Assembly (NCBI GenBank): GCA_023392125.1
Contig: JAEVZS010000016.1
Location: 62,001-126,000 of the forward strand
Source: Bacteroidota bacterium
GTDB taxonomy: Bacteria > Bacteroidota > Bacteroidia > Cytophagales > Cytophagaceae
DNA: 64,000 nucleotides
Direction of reading: 5' to 3'
Under the pieces are notes generated by a model. That model was not told the origin of the DNA. It made no database searches and was given only the letters and a program-made list of their open reading frames with translations. The position numbers were made by a program, and so were the translations under genes. This document shows positions 24,109 to 33,648 of this stretch, piece by piece. Numbering within the stretch: the first letter of the stretch is position 1; each line of letters starts with the position of its first letter.

Positions 24109-25368
24109 TTACACAATTACCTGAGTCGTTTTCTTTTTCTTCCGTACAACACCAGGTTTGTTACCTGATGGTATCTTCTTCCACCAGATAATAAAGCCGG
24201 TTACAGGTAGAGAGCAGCCAATTAATGATGCTATAAAGTAAAAAATCAGACTTGGCCATCCAAGAATTTCACCGGTATGCAAAGGGAGTGAAATTTCTAC
24301 GAACTGCTCATGCAGTTTTTTGTCAGCAAAACGTTCAAGTGTTCTGAATTCACCCTGGTTGTTAAATGTTACAATATCCGGCACAATGGCTCCTAACATA
24401 TTTTCCGTATTGATTTTTTTGACTGTAATATGCGGAGATTCTTCATTGGGCAGGGAAATGGTGGTAATTGCCCGATATGGCAGGTGTTTGTTGCTAAGCT
24501 TTATTATTTCATCCAGCGATATGGTTTTTTCCAGATCCAGATTTTCTTTATCGTTTTCTGTTGCTATCATGTCTTTCAGCAAATCTTTGAAAGAGTCGGA
24601 TAATGCATCATTGACAGGCGCTTTAGAGTTTGCGGTCAAAACCGGTTCCCCGCCTAAAGCCACAATAATACCGCTTTTTACCCAGCCATAAGAAACATAC
24701 AACCCTGTAACAGCAATGAACAGCAATAACAATAAGCTATAAAAACCCAGGACATTATGCAAATCATAGTTTATACGTGCGAACTTTGCTTTCCAGCGAA
24801 TTACCAGCCCACCTTTTAGCTGTTTCCATTTTTTGGGAAGCCATAGTACAAAGCCTGAAATCAGAAGGATAACAAACAGTAAGATAGAAGCTGCTACTAT
24901 GTCTCTGCCAATTCCGCTTATCAGCAACGAGCGGTGTATACTAAGTATAAGACTGAAAAACTCTTTGAGAGAATAATCACCTGATCCCAGGTTTTCTCCG
25001 GTATACGGATTCATATAGAATGATCCGATTTGAATACCATCAACAGATTTGTAACTGATCGTTAAGCTTTTGCCGGGAGAAGAAGGAATAGAGATAGCAG
25101 TAATCAGTTTTCCTTCATCTTTTAATCTGTTCTGAATCGTATCAATAGGAAGTGCAGGTGTGTTTCCTGCCGAAACGTATACTTTGTCGTAATTCCAGGC
25201 ATCGATTATTTTATCTTTAAAAGTATAAATACTCCCGCTGAGACATACTATAAATACAACAACGGAAGATAAAAGTCCGAGCCACAAATGCAGCACGGAC
25301 ATTATATATTTGAACCAGGATTCTTTTGGCCTCTTTTTGCGAAGCAGAGCCTTGACAAAGCGTTTCAT
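24109..25368 (-). CDS. xusC: PepSY-TM inner-membrane reductase-like protein (XusC-like)
   Basis: A 419-residue PepSY-associated TM protein: N-terminal helix after a basic start (HLWLGLLSSVVVFIVCLSGS), PepSY-type periplasmic segments, central helix pair (LFVILLISGFVLWLPKKW with WHRxxG-like IHRSLLISGIG) and a C-terminal helix ending TGFIIWWKK. Such proteins are linked to reduction of ferric siderophores at the inner membrane. It is the last gene of the operon, after a receptor, a DUF4374 lipoprotein and a small lipoprotein; receptor, DUF4374 protein and PepSY permease are the parts of XusABC in Bacteroides. Assignment by content and order, not by tested substrate. Confidence 0.8.
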   Translation of the reverse strand: MKRFVKALLRKKRPKESWFKYIMSVLHLWLGLLSSVVVFIVCLSGSIYTFKDKIIDAWNYDKVYVSAGNTPALPIDTIQNRLKDEGKLITAISIPSSPGKSLTISYKSVDGIQIGSFYMNPYTGENLGSGDYSLKEFFSLILSIHRSLLISGIGRDIVAASILLFVILLISGFVLWLPKKWKQLKGGLVIRWKAKFARINYDLHNVLGFYSLLLLLFIAVTGLYVSYGWVKSGIIVALGGEPVLTANSKAPVNDALSDSFKDLLKDMIATENDKENLDLEKTISLDEIIKLSNKHLPYRAITTISLPNEESPHITVKKINTENMLGAIVPDIVTFNNQGEFRTLERFADKKLHEQFVEISLPLHTGEILGWPSLIFYFIASLIGCSLPVTGFIIWWKKIPSGNKPGVVRKKKKTTQVIV

Positions 25369-25373
25369 TACTA

Positions 25374-26021
25374 TTATTCAGCTTTTTTCTCCGATGGTTT
25401 TCCACCCTCTTTATGCTCGCCTCTGAAACCGTACTCCTTCACTATTTCCTGATATTTTGCATACTGTTCTTCGGTGAATATATCTTTCAGCGCTTTTTTT
25501 CTTTCTTCGTCAAACTTGTTCCAGTATTCTTTGGCAGCTTCTGCATTACCATGATAGTAATCATGAGCATTAGCATATGATTTTTCAAAAGCATTATTTA
25601 CTGCAACCAGCATTTTACTTTGATTTTCGTCCAAGGCTAATTCAGTTTGTATTTGCCCTATCAGCTCATCGGAATATCCGGATCTTCCACGATTGAATTT
25701 CTTTGCAAATTCCTTGTATGTCTCTTGTTGCTCAGGATCAAGAATTGCCAGAATTTCTTCATTGTACTTCTTCATCAGCTCTCTTGATTGTGCCATACGA
25801 GTCGCACGATCTACCCCTTCCACATTCCGCATAGCCTCACGTGATTCATTGTACCTTTTCACAATGTCATCAAATTGAGGCTCTTGTACTGAAGACAATT
25901 TAAGTCCTGGTTTTATTTCGTTCAGGTCCATTCCTCTTCTCTTTTTTTCTTCGCTGCAAGAGCTTAAAACAAACAGCAGAGCCAAAACGGGAAGAATAAG
26001 TTTTTTTATCAGGGTGTTCAT
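25374..26021 (-). CDS. Helical lipoprotein of the iron operon, unknown function
   Basis: A 215-residue protein with a lipoprotein signal (VLALLFVLSSCSEEKK). The mature part is helical and rich in charged residues, with Spy/CpxP-like or DUF4890-like spacing (AILDPEQQETYKEFAKKF; DIFTEEQYAKYQEIVKEY), the kind of repeats seen in periplasmic proteins that bind proteins or metal. It is five bases upstream of xusC and 98 bases after xusB; this extra gene is not part of the three-gene Xus system as I know it. Confidence 0.7.
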   Translation of the reverse strand: MNTLIKKLILPVLALLFVLSSCSEEKKRRGMDLNEIKPGLKLSSVQEPQFDDIVKRYNESREAMRNVEGVDRATRMAQSRELMKKYNEEILAILDPEQQETYKEFAKKFNRGRSGYSDELIGQIQTELALDENQSKMLVAVNNAFEKSYANAHDYYHGNAEAAKEYWNKFDEERKKALKDIFTEEQYAKYQEIVKEYGFRGEHKEGGKPSEKKAE

Positions 26022-26118
26022 AGTTGTGAAATAAGTAAAATTATTGAAATATGAAAATAGAAAAATTAAAGGTATAGCAGGATTGCTATACCTTTAATCA
26101 TTAAATAAACTATTGAAA

Positions 26119-27459
26119 CTAGTATACACCAATATATCTGTTTCCAGCAGGGTTAACTAATTTGGCACCAACAGTTACTTGTGCTGTTTTGGTGTTGAAA
26201 ACATATATATTACCATCTATACCTACACCTGCAACAGCAATAAATACTTCGTCACCAGCGACAGCAATGCCTTGGTACTGGCCAAAGTCCATATTTGCAT
26301 CATTAGGAATATTCACCTTAGTAGCAAATTTTGAATTTAAATCTACACGGGCAACATAACCACCTTGACGCTCACCACCAACGTTTAAGCTGTAAATGAT
26401 ATATCCGATTCCGTCTCCGGCATATCTCCAGGACTCAATATAGCTATCCTTCACGCCGAGTGCATCGTCAATACTGATAGAGTATGAATTGTCATATGTA
26501 CCGTCAGGGTTAATTCTTATGATTTTAGAGCCACCTGTACCTGCAGTTTCTCTATGTGTAGCCTGATATACATATCTGTCTGAACCTACATAAGACATAG
26601 GACTTCTGTAGCCACTGTTATCTCCTGTTGCCTGAGTCGATGTAATAATTCTGGGATTCGTAAGAGAAGGATAGTCAAGCACTACCGTTTTTGTTCCCAA
26701 TCGCTGGAAAGCTGAAGCGTCCGCTGTTGTAGTTCCTGGAACCCACTTACGTGTCCATGTACCTATGTAAAGTTTGTTACCTGCGGCATTTAGTACCGGT
26801 GCATCCAGACGGAAAATATGGTGACCTTGCTTCTGCTCTTCCGCAGAAAGTGCCAGTTCAAATTCAGCCACTCTGGTTATTGCAGGATTTTTCAAATCAA
26901 GAACAACCACTACAGCGGTACCGGAAACACCCACGAATTCAGCATTTTCGTCATTACTTGAATATCTGTTTTTGATGTCTCTTACATTGACTGCTACACC
27001 AATATCTTCACTGGCTTTTACCCAACGTGGAGAGGTACCGGCATAGTCGGCAACACTTACAGCGGCACCTTCTTCAACAAGTATATTACCACCCTCTACT
27101 TTGTATTTATTGAAAACACCGCCATCAGCACCAGTGTACTGAATATTATACAGGTAGTTCCCGTCACTAGATGCCTGTAGACGAGCTGTTCTGCTTGACT
27201 TTACATGCACGCCATTGTCAAAAACATTGATAGAAACATCCGGATTTACAGCATCATCTCTTTTTACGCTATACACCATCGTACCACCGTTGCCATCACC
27301 CGGATCTGTACCAAACAATGCTCCGGCTACTGTAATCCAGCGATCTGTAGTTCCTTCTGATTTCGCTTCTGGCCCTTCGTCTTTTTTGCAACCGGATAAA
27401 GCCATTACTGCTGAAAATCCAGCGAAAAGAACCTGCTTAAAGAAATATCTGTTCTTCAT
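26119..27459 (-). CDS. xusB: DUF4374 lipoprotein (XusB-like siderophore-binding)
   Basis: A 446-residue lipoprotein (signal ending MALSGCKKDEG) with a DUF4374 beta-propeller-like body: repeated blade-like segments such as GNYLYNIQYTG, NKLYIGTWTRKW and DEVFIAVAGVG. Known: XusB of Bacteroides thetaiotaomicron, a DUF4374 lipoprotein, captures enterobactin at the surface. Start at M 27459 (KNRYFFKQ); a longer frame lacks a better signal. It is between the receptor and the small lipoprotein on the same strand. Confidence 0.82.
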   Translation of the reverse strand: MKNRYFFKQVLFAGFSAVMALSGCKKDEGPEAKSEGTTDRWITVAGALFGTDPGDGNGGTMVYSVKRDDAVNPDVSINVFDNGVHVKSSRTARLQASSDGNYLYNIQYTGADGGVFNKYKVEGGNILVEEGAAVSVADYAGTSPRWVKASEDIGVAVNVRDIKNRYSSNDENAEFVGVSGTAVVVVLDLKNPAITRVAEFELALSAEEQKQGHHIFRLDAPVLNAAGNKLYIGTWTRKWVPGTTTADASAFQRLGTKTVVLDYPSLTNPRIITSTQATGDNSGYRSPMSYVGSDRYVYQATHRETAGTGGSKIIRINPDGTYDNSYSISIDDALGVKDSYIESWRYAGDGIGYIIYSLNVGGERQGGYVARVDLNSKFATKVNIPNDANMDFGQYQGIAVAGDEVFIAVAGVGIDGNIYVFNTKTAQVTVGAKLVNPAGNRYIGVY

Positions 27460-27580
27460 TTTGTTTTTGGGAAAATTGTTATCCGGAGTTCTTATAATTA
27501 TTTTTTTAAACAAGATTCAATAAACCGTAGAACCCCGATTGACGGCATCATTGAATCCTTGGTAAGACGTTGTTAATCTG

Positions 27581-30034
27581 CTATATTTTGAATTTATTAA
27601 GGGTATAGCTTACTTTCACATAATAGCCTCTTCCGGGCTTCTGAACAGCAAAATTGTCATACAATTGTCTGTCAAAGATATTCTTGACATCAAAGCTTAG
27701 TACAAGTTTCTGTTTGGGGAATCGGTAGGTTATACCCACATCCTGAATGTATTGAGCCGGAGTGACCTCTGTATCATGGCCTACCCAGGTCATCTTAAAC
27801 GGATGAACATATCCGAAGTAATAGTTAAAAGTCAACACCGATTTTTTCTGTATAATATCCGTAAATCTGTATTGGAAACTGGTACTTAACAAAAATACCG
27901 GTTCGTTAGGAATCTGATCATTGTATCTGGCAAGTTTCTGACCTTCATTGTCATACTTTTGCTTAAAGAGAGAGTTGGTTTTGGAAAGAGATAGCAGCAG
28001 GTTTAGTTTGTCGTTGTAGTTATAGGTCAACTCAGACTCAAAACCAATAGCCTGTGCCCTATTTAGATTTATAAAAGGTAAAACCTGAGTATTTTCATTT
28101 ATCCTTCTGTCTTCCGCTTGCCGGCCTATGCGATCACGCACATTTCTGTTGAAGAAATTTCCTGAAAACATAATTCGGTGTCTCCCGAGATAGAAATTCC
28201 CCAGACGTAAGCCAAGATTAATATTATTGCTGAGCTCCGGTCTCAAATCAGTGTTAGCGACTATATTCTCGGCCGGGCCACCAAAAATTTCCTGTTCCGC
28301 GGGCATACGTACCGCTTTTTCTGCAGAAGCCAGCAACATCACATAATGTGTAATATCGTACGTTGCAGCCAGCCCATATCCGATTATGCTTTTTGAACTT
28401 GAAACATGATTCTCCATATATTTCAGCGTAACGGCTTCTGCATATGGAGTAACCCTGTCAATTACCTGATTATAATGTTTGGCAAAAAGATTGGTTTTTA
28501 GCCGATTCTTGATAAACTGTGACTCATATGCCAACGAGGTTACACTTTTTGACAGATCACTGGTACTCAAATACTTTCTTTCCGAAACATGTATTATTTC
28601 GTCCTGATCATTTCTGTCTACATTATAGTAGTAGTAATTAAGTATGAAGCGGTGTTTTTTGGAGAGATCATAGCTTAAGCTGGTTCTTACAGTAACCAGT
28701 TTCCGGTTTATGGTCATCATGGTCGGTTCACCTTGTTGTGCACCGGAAGATGTTTTCATCGGCTTCGATACAGAGTCCGGAGAAGTGGGTAATCCATACC
28801 TTATTTCACCATACCAATTGTATCTGTAGCTTACCGTATCCTGGACATATTGATCCCGGTCAGTGTATACCCCGTTAAACTGGACGTGTAATCCTTTGGT
28901 CAGGAAGTTTCTTTTGGTATAGTTTAATCCAATCACATTAGCCTTGGATTCGGTATACCTGCCCATATATGGTGTAGTCATATACTGACCATGCTGTATT
29001 TCATTGTAAGAATACGATCCGTTGTAGGATATTAAAAAATTGTCAGCCCATTTTACCTTGGTAAATCCGGCTTCTACCCTGGTGCCATATGTTTTATAGG
29101 CATCATTGAACCGGTTAGCAGTGACATTGAGCATTACTCCATTGGGTTGTGTATTTCTGGCATAACGCCCCCAGATTTTATAATCGTTGTCGGAATAACT
29201 ATAAAAACCCGAAGCTTTTACAGTGATTCCTGTTTTGGGATGGCGATATACTCCGCTTATATCAGTTTGTGAGGTATTAAAAGACCCATAAGAGGTCGAT
29301 AAGGTTACATTGTTTAATGTGAGGTCTTGCTTTAATATAATATTGATGGCTCCACCCAGATAATCACCGGATAAATGTGCAGGAAGAACGCCTTTATAAA
29401 CCTCAATACGCTCAATCATAGCAGGCGGTATATTATTTAGATTAAATGAGGCCCCATATGTAGAAATTTCTATCCCATCAATAAAAATACCTACAGAACG
29501 ACCAGACATACCGTTCAGGTTATATTCTACACTTGACCCCAGTCCACCGTTCTGACGGACTTTTACACCTACAGCCCTGTCCAGCAATTCATTCGTTTGA
29601 AGATTTCTAAGCGCAGCTTCTTCCGTTTCTATAACTTTTACAGCAAAACCTGACTCTTCTATCTTTTCCTTTTCAGTTTTCTTATATCCTAAAACTATCT
29701 CATTCAGCTGCTGTACTTCCTCTGTTAATTTCAGGTCAAGTTTTAAAGTCTGGTTTTCTTTTAAAACAACTACCTGAGTCTTCTTTTTATATCCGATTCC
29801 TGAAACTGACACTTTGTGAGTTCCCGGTGGTAAATTCAATACCTGGTAGTTGCCCGAAGAATCAGACATATTGCCCAGATTTAGTGAGTCGACAGTGATA
29901 GTTGCATAAGGTAGCGGGGCTCCTGTATGATCGAAAACTTTACCTTTTAAATTTGCCTTTCCAATATTCTGCGCCCATACACATACTGATAATAGACAAA
30001 AAGACACTGCTAGCAAGGTTCTACTATATTGCAT
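27581..30034 (-). CDS. xusA: TonB-dependent outer-membrane receptor (XusA-like)
   Basis: An 817-residue receptor: signal peptide ending SVCVWAQ, carboxypeptidase-regulatory-like domain (~25-110, GKVFDHTGAPLPYATITV), plug (~120-235, LQTNELLDRAVGVKVRQNGG) and a 22-strand barrel ending in an aromatic/hydrophobic YTLNKFKI. It imports an iron chelate with energy from TonB. It is the first gene of the operon, with a strong promoter match upstream. Substrate inferred from neighbours: a siderophore. Confidence 0.9.
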   Translation of the reverse strand: MQYSRTLLAVSFCLLSVCVWAQNIGKANLKGKVFDHTGAPLPYATITVDSLNLGNMSDSSGNYQVLNLPPGTHKVSVSGIGYKKKTQVVVLKENQTLKLDLKLTEEVQQLNEIVLGYKKTEKEKIEESGFAVKVIETEEAALRNLQTNELLDRAVGVKVRQNGGLGSSVEYNLNGMSGRSVGIFIDGIEISTYGASFNLNNIPPAMIERIEVYKGVLPAHLSGDYLGGAINIILKQDLTLNNVTLSTSYGSFNTSQTDISGVYRHPKTGITVKASGFYSYSDNDYKIWGRYARNTQPNGVMLNVTANRFNDAYKTYGTRVEAGFTKVKWADNFLISYNGSYSYNEIQHGQYMTTPYMGRYTESKANVIGLNYTKRNFLTKGLHVQFNGVYTDRDQYVQDTVSYRYNWYGEIRYGLPTSPDSVSKPMKTSSGAQQGEPTMMTINRKLVTVRTSLSYDLSKKHRFILNYYYYNVDRNDQDEIIHVSERKYLSTSDLSKSVTSLAYESQFIKNRLKTNLFAKHYNQVIDRVTPYAEAVTLKYMENHVSSSKSIIGYGLAATYDITHYVMLLASAEKAVRMPAEQEIFGGPAENIVANTDLRPELSNNINLGLRLGNFYLGRHRIMFSGNFFNRNVRDRIGRQAEDRRINENTQVLPFINLNRAQAIGFESELTYNYNDKLNLLLSLSKTNSLFKQKYDNEGQKLARYNDQIPNEPVFLLSTSFQYRFTDIIQKKSVLTFNYYFGYVHPFKMTWVGHDTEVTPAQYIQDVGITYRFPKQKLVLSFDVKNIFDRQLYDNFAVQKPGRGYYVKVSYTLNKFKI

Positions 30035-30129
30035 TACTTTGAATTCTTAAATCACATTGCACTATACATGCATGCCTCTTTTTTAAGATATACAGGGTTA
30101 TAACTTTGGCGTTAAGATGTACCAGGCCT

Positions 30130-30160
30130 CAAACTTACAATATTATACAATTACCAACAA
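30130..30160 (-). promoter_or_regulatory. Promoter of the iron-uptake operon
   Basis: Minus strand: TTG (30158-30160), 20 bases, TAAGTTTG (30130-30137), a full TAnnTTTG match, about 95 bases before the receptor start. Bases 30161-30190 are very AT-rich. I see no clear Fur box. Confidence 0.6.
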
Positions 30161-30247
30161 AGCTTATTTAGATTAATTTTAAAAAAAATAATAGTGAGCC
30201 ACTTATGATGCGACTATTTTCAAAAAATTAAGAACGAAGGTCATAAC

Positions 30248-30682
30248 TTGAGCATCAAAGCCCGTCTGGCCGACTCATTCAATTCATTGCTTCAGTCGGT
30301 ATCAGAAGCGCAGGTACCGGCTGAGCCGGTATCTCTGGCACAGCTGATTGATGAGACCAACCGGCTCTATCCGGAAAAGGGTACAACCATTATTTCTTTT
30401 TCCAATGATGATCTGAAAATTATTACCGCGCTGAAATATGACCGGAACAACTGGCTGAACTTTTATATTCCCAACAAGGCGGAGTTTAATCAGGAAGGCA
30501 AAGTGATCAAAGAGCTGTGGTATGCCGATCTTCCTCTGCATAAGCAGTTTATGACCGTGGCAAAACCACTCCATACTGGCGAGATTATGGGACTGGGGAG
30601 CATTATCGTATATTTTATTGTAACACTTATCGGAGCTTCGCTTCCCGTGACCGGGTTCATCATCTGGTGGAAGAAAAAGTAA
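30248..30682 (+). pseudogene. Truncated PepSY-TM protein (C-terminal fragment)
   Basis: 144 codons match the last third of PepSY-TM proteins: KPLHTGEIMGLGSI, then TLIGASLPVTGFIIWWKKK, close to the same region of the xusC-like gene (HTGEILGWPS, SLPVTGFIIWWKK). The N-terminal two thirds are missing. No ATG starts the fragment, only TTG at 30248. At 30205 a short ATG frame, MMRLFSKN followed by a stop, looks like the first residues of such a protein, which suggests an internal deletion. A terminator follows at once. Probably not functional. Confidence 0.75.
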
Positions 30683-30685
30683 ATG

Positions 30686-30714
30686 AAAGAGCGTTCCTTG
30701 CGGAACGCTCTTTT
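30686..30714 (+). terminator. Rho-independent terminator after the PepSY fragment
   Basis: Stem AAAGAGCGTTCC / GGAACGCTCTTT (12 bp, perfect), loop TTGC, followed by TTTT-rich bases. The surviving terminator supports the fragment being the end of a once-real gene. Confidence 0.8.
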
Positions 30715-30827
30715 GTCTGATACCCCTATCAAACCCAGCAATAAGAAATGGTTACTAACTCATTTTACTTATATATCTGCTCTTTACGATCTTGTATATA
30801 GCGAACCCTTTCAGACTTTTATATGAG

Positions 30828-32387
30828 CTACTGAACATTGACCATTATTTTTTTTGAATCACCCGGTGCAGTGTCAAGAACAAGCATATATAAGCCGGAT
30901 TTTATATGCAATACATGAATCGTATTTCCGCTCAGCGTATTGCTGTCAGTCACCCGGCCTGTAAGGTCAATCAGCTGATAGGAAACAATGTTTTCTACTC
31001 CTTCTATGGTCAGTATATCCCGTACAGGATTAGGATATACTGCAACTTCTGTAACAGACAGAGAACCGGAAAAGCTCATAACCGAAGCGCAGTTTTCACT
31101 AAATATGCTATTCGGACCTGTATTTTTCCAGTTTGCTTCGCTATATGCCGCGTTATCCACCTCGATACACCTTAAGTCAGCATTTCCCATAGTATTAAAG
31201 AACTCCACGTTAGTATTATTCCCGTTTTTAACATTTAGTGTTGTCAGCTGATTGTCACCACAATCCAGCTTGACCAGACTTTGACAATGGCTCAGGTCCA
31301 GAGTGCCTAGCTGATTCAAACTACATTGCAACTCTCTGATCGTTGCCAGAGATGTTGTATTCAGGGAAGTAAGCCGGTTGGAGCTGCAATTCAAAACAGC
31401 CGGCCCCGAAATACCAGTAAAAACAAGAGACTCCAGAAGATTGTCATTACATTCCAGCGTAACAATTCCTGAGCCATCTATTGTCAGTTCAGATAGCTGA
31501 TTACGGGCACAGTTCAATAATTGAAGGGCTAAATTATTTTTCAGATCCAGCGATGTCAGCATATTTCCTTCACAATATAAATGTAACAAAAACGGCTGCC
31601 GTGCCAGATCAAGATCCGCCAGCAGATTATTCCGGCAGTCTAAGTATCTCAAAGAGTTAAGGCTTTTTATGTCAAATGCCTCCAGTACATTGTTATTGCA
31701 GGTAAGAGAAACCAGCGTTGTAATCTGACCGAGATCCAGAGAAGCTATACGGTTGAAGCTACAGTCCATGCTATAAAGCTTTTTATTATTACTGATATCC
31801 AATGCACTCAGCTGATTATTACCACATGTCAGGCTAAGGAGTTCAGTATTTTTGCTTACATCAAGCGCTGTCAGCTGATTGTATCGGCAATTCAGTTCGA
31901 GAAGTCCTCTGCACTGACTCACACCCAGTGTCTCCAGCTGGTTATGGCCACAATCCAGGTACAGCAGTGATACATTCTGACTTATATCCAGCGCTGTCAA
32001 CTCATTCTGAAAACAGTGCAGCACAACCAGACTCTTGTTATTACGCACATCGAGCTCCGTCAGCTGATTGTGATTGCAGTGAAGATATTTCAAAGCCGTA
32101 TTTTGTCCCAGATTCAGCGAGGTTAATGCGTTGCTGAAACAGGATAGCAAAGTAAGCGATGTAAACGCTTCAATGCCTGTAAGGTCACTGATACCTCTTC
32201 CGCTACAATCAATCGATCCGGCAAACCTCTCTGCCTCACTCACCTGAATTTCATTATCACCATTTATATTAATCAATTCATTTCCTGTGAGGTAGTCCTT
32301 AAAATTCCGATCAGGGATATGCACCATCTGCGCATTCAGACTGTACACCACTGTAAAAAGCAAAACTGCCAGTAAACCATTTTTCAT
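30828..32387 (-). CDS. Secreted leucine-rich-repeat protein with T9SS sorting domain (paralog 1)
   Basis: A 519-residue protein: signal peptide (VLLFTVVYSLNAQ), an N-terminal cap (VHIPDRNFKDYLTGNELIN), about 16 leucine-rich repeats of ~21 residues with the pattern LxxLxCxxNxLTxLDxS, and a C-terminal type A T9SS sorting domain (VAYPNP-type VYPNPVRDILTIEG, then GLYMLVL). It should be exported by type IX secretion and attached to the surface or released. LRRs bind proteins or glycans; the ligand is unknown. Last of three tandem paralogs. Confidence 0.88.
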   Translation of the reverse strand: MKNGLLAVLLFTVVYSLNAQMVHIPDRNFKDYLTGNELININGDNEIQVSEAERFAGSIDCSGRGISDLTGIEAFTSLTLLSCFSNALTSLNLGQNTALKYLHCNHNQLTELDVRNNKSLVVLHCFQNELTALDISQNVSLLYLDCGHNQLETLGVSQCRGLLELNCRYNQLTALDVSKNTELLSLTCGNNQLSALDISNNKKLYSMDCSFNRIASLDLGQITTLVSLTCNNNVLEAFDIKSLNSLRYLDCRNNLLADLDLARQPFLLHLYCEGNMLTSLDLKNNLALQLLNCARNQLSELTIDGSGIVTLECNDNLLESLVFTGISGPAVLNCSSNRLTSLNTTSLATIRELQCSLNQLGTLDLSHCQSLVKLDCGDNQLTTLNVKNGNNTNVEFFNTMGNADLRCIEVDNAAYSEANWKNTGPNSIFSENCASVMSFSGSLSVTEVAVYPNPVRDILTIEGVENIVSYQLIDLTGRVTDSNTLSGNTIHVLHIKSGLYMLVLDTAPGDSKKIMVNVQ

Positions 32388-32470
32388 TCCTTGTTATTTT
32401 AATGATGAATCAATTTTCAATTGCAAACTGCTTTCTCAAGCAAAAGAAACTGTAGCTTTATTCCTGTCTT

Positions 32471-33592
32471 TTATTGCACCCTGAGCAAAACTTTCTTCGA
32501 GTCACCGCTGACTGCATTAAGAATCAGGGAATATAATCCCGGTTGCCTTTCAGACACATCCACACTGTTTCGGATCAGTTGATTGCTGTCAGTAACCCGG
32601 CCCGTCAGATCAAGCAGCTGATATGAAACAAAATGCTCCTCTCCTTCTATAGTCAATATATCCCGGACAGGATTGGGGTACACTATAAGCCCCTGGGCAG
32701 ACTGGATGTCGGCAAAACCCATAACCGCCCCACAGTTTTCACTAAATACTACAGACGCGTCCACATTTTTCCAGTTCACCCGGCTATATCCGGCATCATC
32801 CACCTCAATGCAACTTAAGCCGGGATTCCTGCCAGCGTTAAAAATCTCTATGAACGAATTAACACCATTTTTAACATTCAGAACAGTCAATTGATTATCG
32901 GCACAATTCAGCCTGGATATTGTTTTACAACGACTAAGATCCAGCTTCACCAACTGATTATTTTCACAATACAGATTGCTTAAAACAGGCACAGGTTCCA
33001 GATTGAGAGTCTTAAGTCGATTAGTTCCGCAAAAAAAATATCTGAGTGCCTCAACCCCGGTTAAATCCAGACTTTCCAATAGATTTCCAGCACAAAGTAA
33101 GGTTTCCAGCTTCCTTTTATTCCTCACATCCAGATCGGTCAGCTGATTAAAACTGCAATCCAATGTGGATAAAGACGCGCTATTGCTGATATTCAGCAGA
33201 CTCAACTGATTGTGTCCACACAACACACTAAGCAGCAGATCATTTCTACTCAGATCCAGTTCGGTCAATTGATTATGACTGCAATTCAGGCTCTTTAAGT
33301 TGTAATTGTTGTGCAGATAAAGGCTTGTCAACAAGTTCCCGGAGCAATTCAAGGAAACAAGTGACACAAAATACTCAATACCAATAAGGTTTTCAATATT
33401 CATTCCACTACAATCCATAGTTCCGGCAAACATTCCTGCTTCACTTATCTGAATTTCATCATCACCGTTTACATTAATCGACCTGTTACCTATCAGATAA
33501 CTCTTAAAATTCGCGTCCGGAATGCGTACTACCTGTGCACTAAGACCATACACCATTGTAAGAAACAGAACTACCAGCAGATTATTTTTCAT
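32471..33592 (-). CDS. Secreted leucine-rich-repeat protein with T9SS sorting domain (paralog 2, short)
   Basis: A 373-residue relative of its neighbours: signal peptide (VLFLTMVYGLSAQ), the same cap (VRIPDANFKSYLIGNRSIN), only about nine repeats (CSHNQLTELDLSRNDLL), then the same ending (VYPNPVRDILTIEGEE, GLYSLIL). The cap and the sorting domain are more alike among the three proteins than the repeats, so the repeat region gains and loses units while the ends stay fixed. 84 bases separate it from paralog 1. Confidence 0.88.
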   Translation of the reverse strand: MKNNLLVVLFLTMVYGLSAQVVRIPDANFKSYLIGNRSINVNGDDEIQISEAGMFAGTMDCSGMNIENLIGIEYFVSLVSLNCSGNLLTSLYLHNNYNLKSLNCSHNQLTELDLSRNDLLLSVLCGHNQLSLLNISNSASLSTLDCSFNQLTDLDVRNKRKLETLLCAGNLLESLDLTGVEALRYFFCGTNRLKTLNLEPVPVLSNLYCENNQLVKLDLSRCKTISRLNCADNQLTVLNVKNGVNSFIEIFNAGRNPGLSCIEVDDAGYSRVNWKNVDASVVFSENCGAVMGFADIQSAQGLIVYPNPVRDILTIEGEEHFVSYQLLDLTGRVTDSNQLIRNSVDVSERQPGLYSLILNAVSGDSKKVLLRVQ

Positions 33593-33648
33593 TTATATTG
33601 TATTGTTAGTCAGAAAATTACCCTACTTAAATACCAATCCGTTTATCT

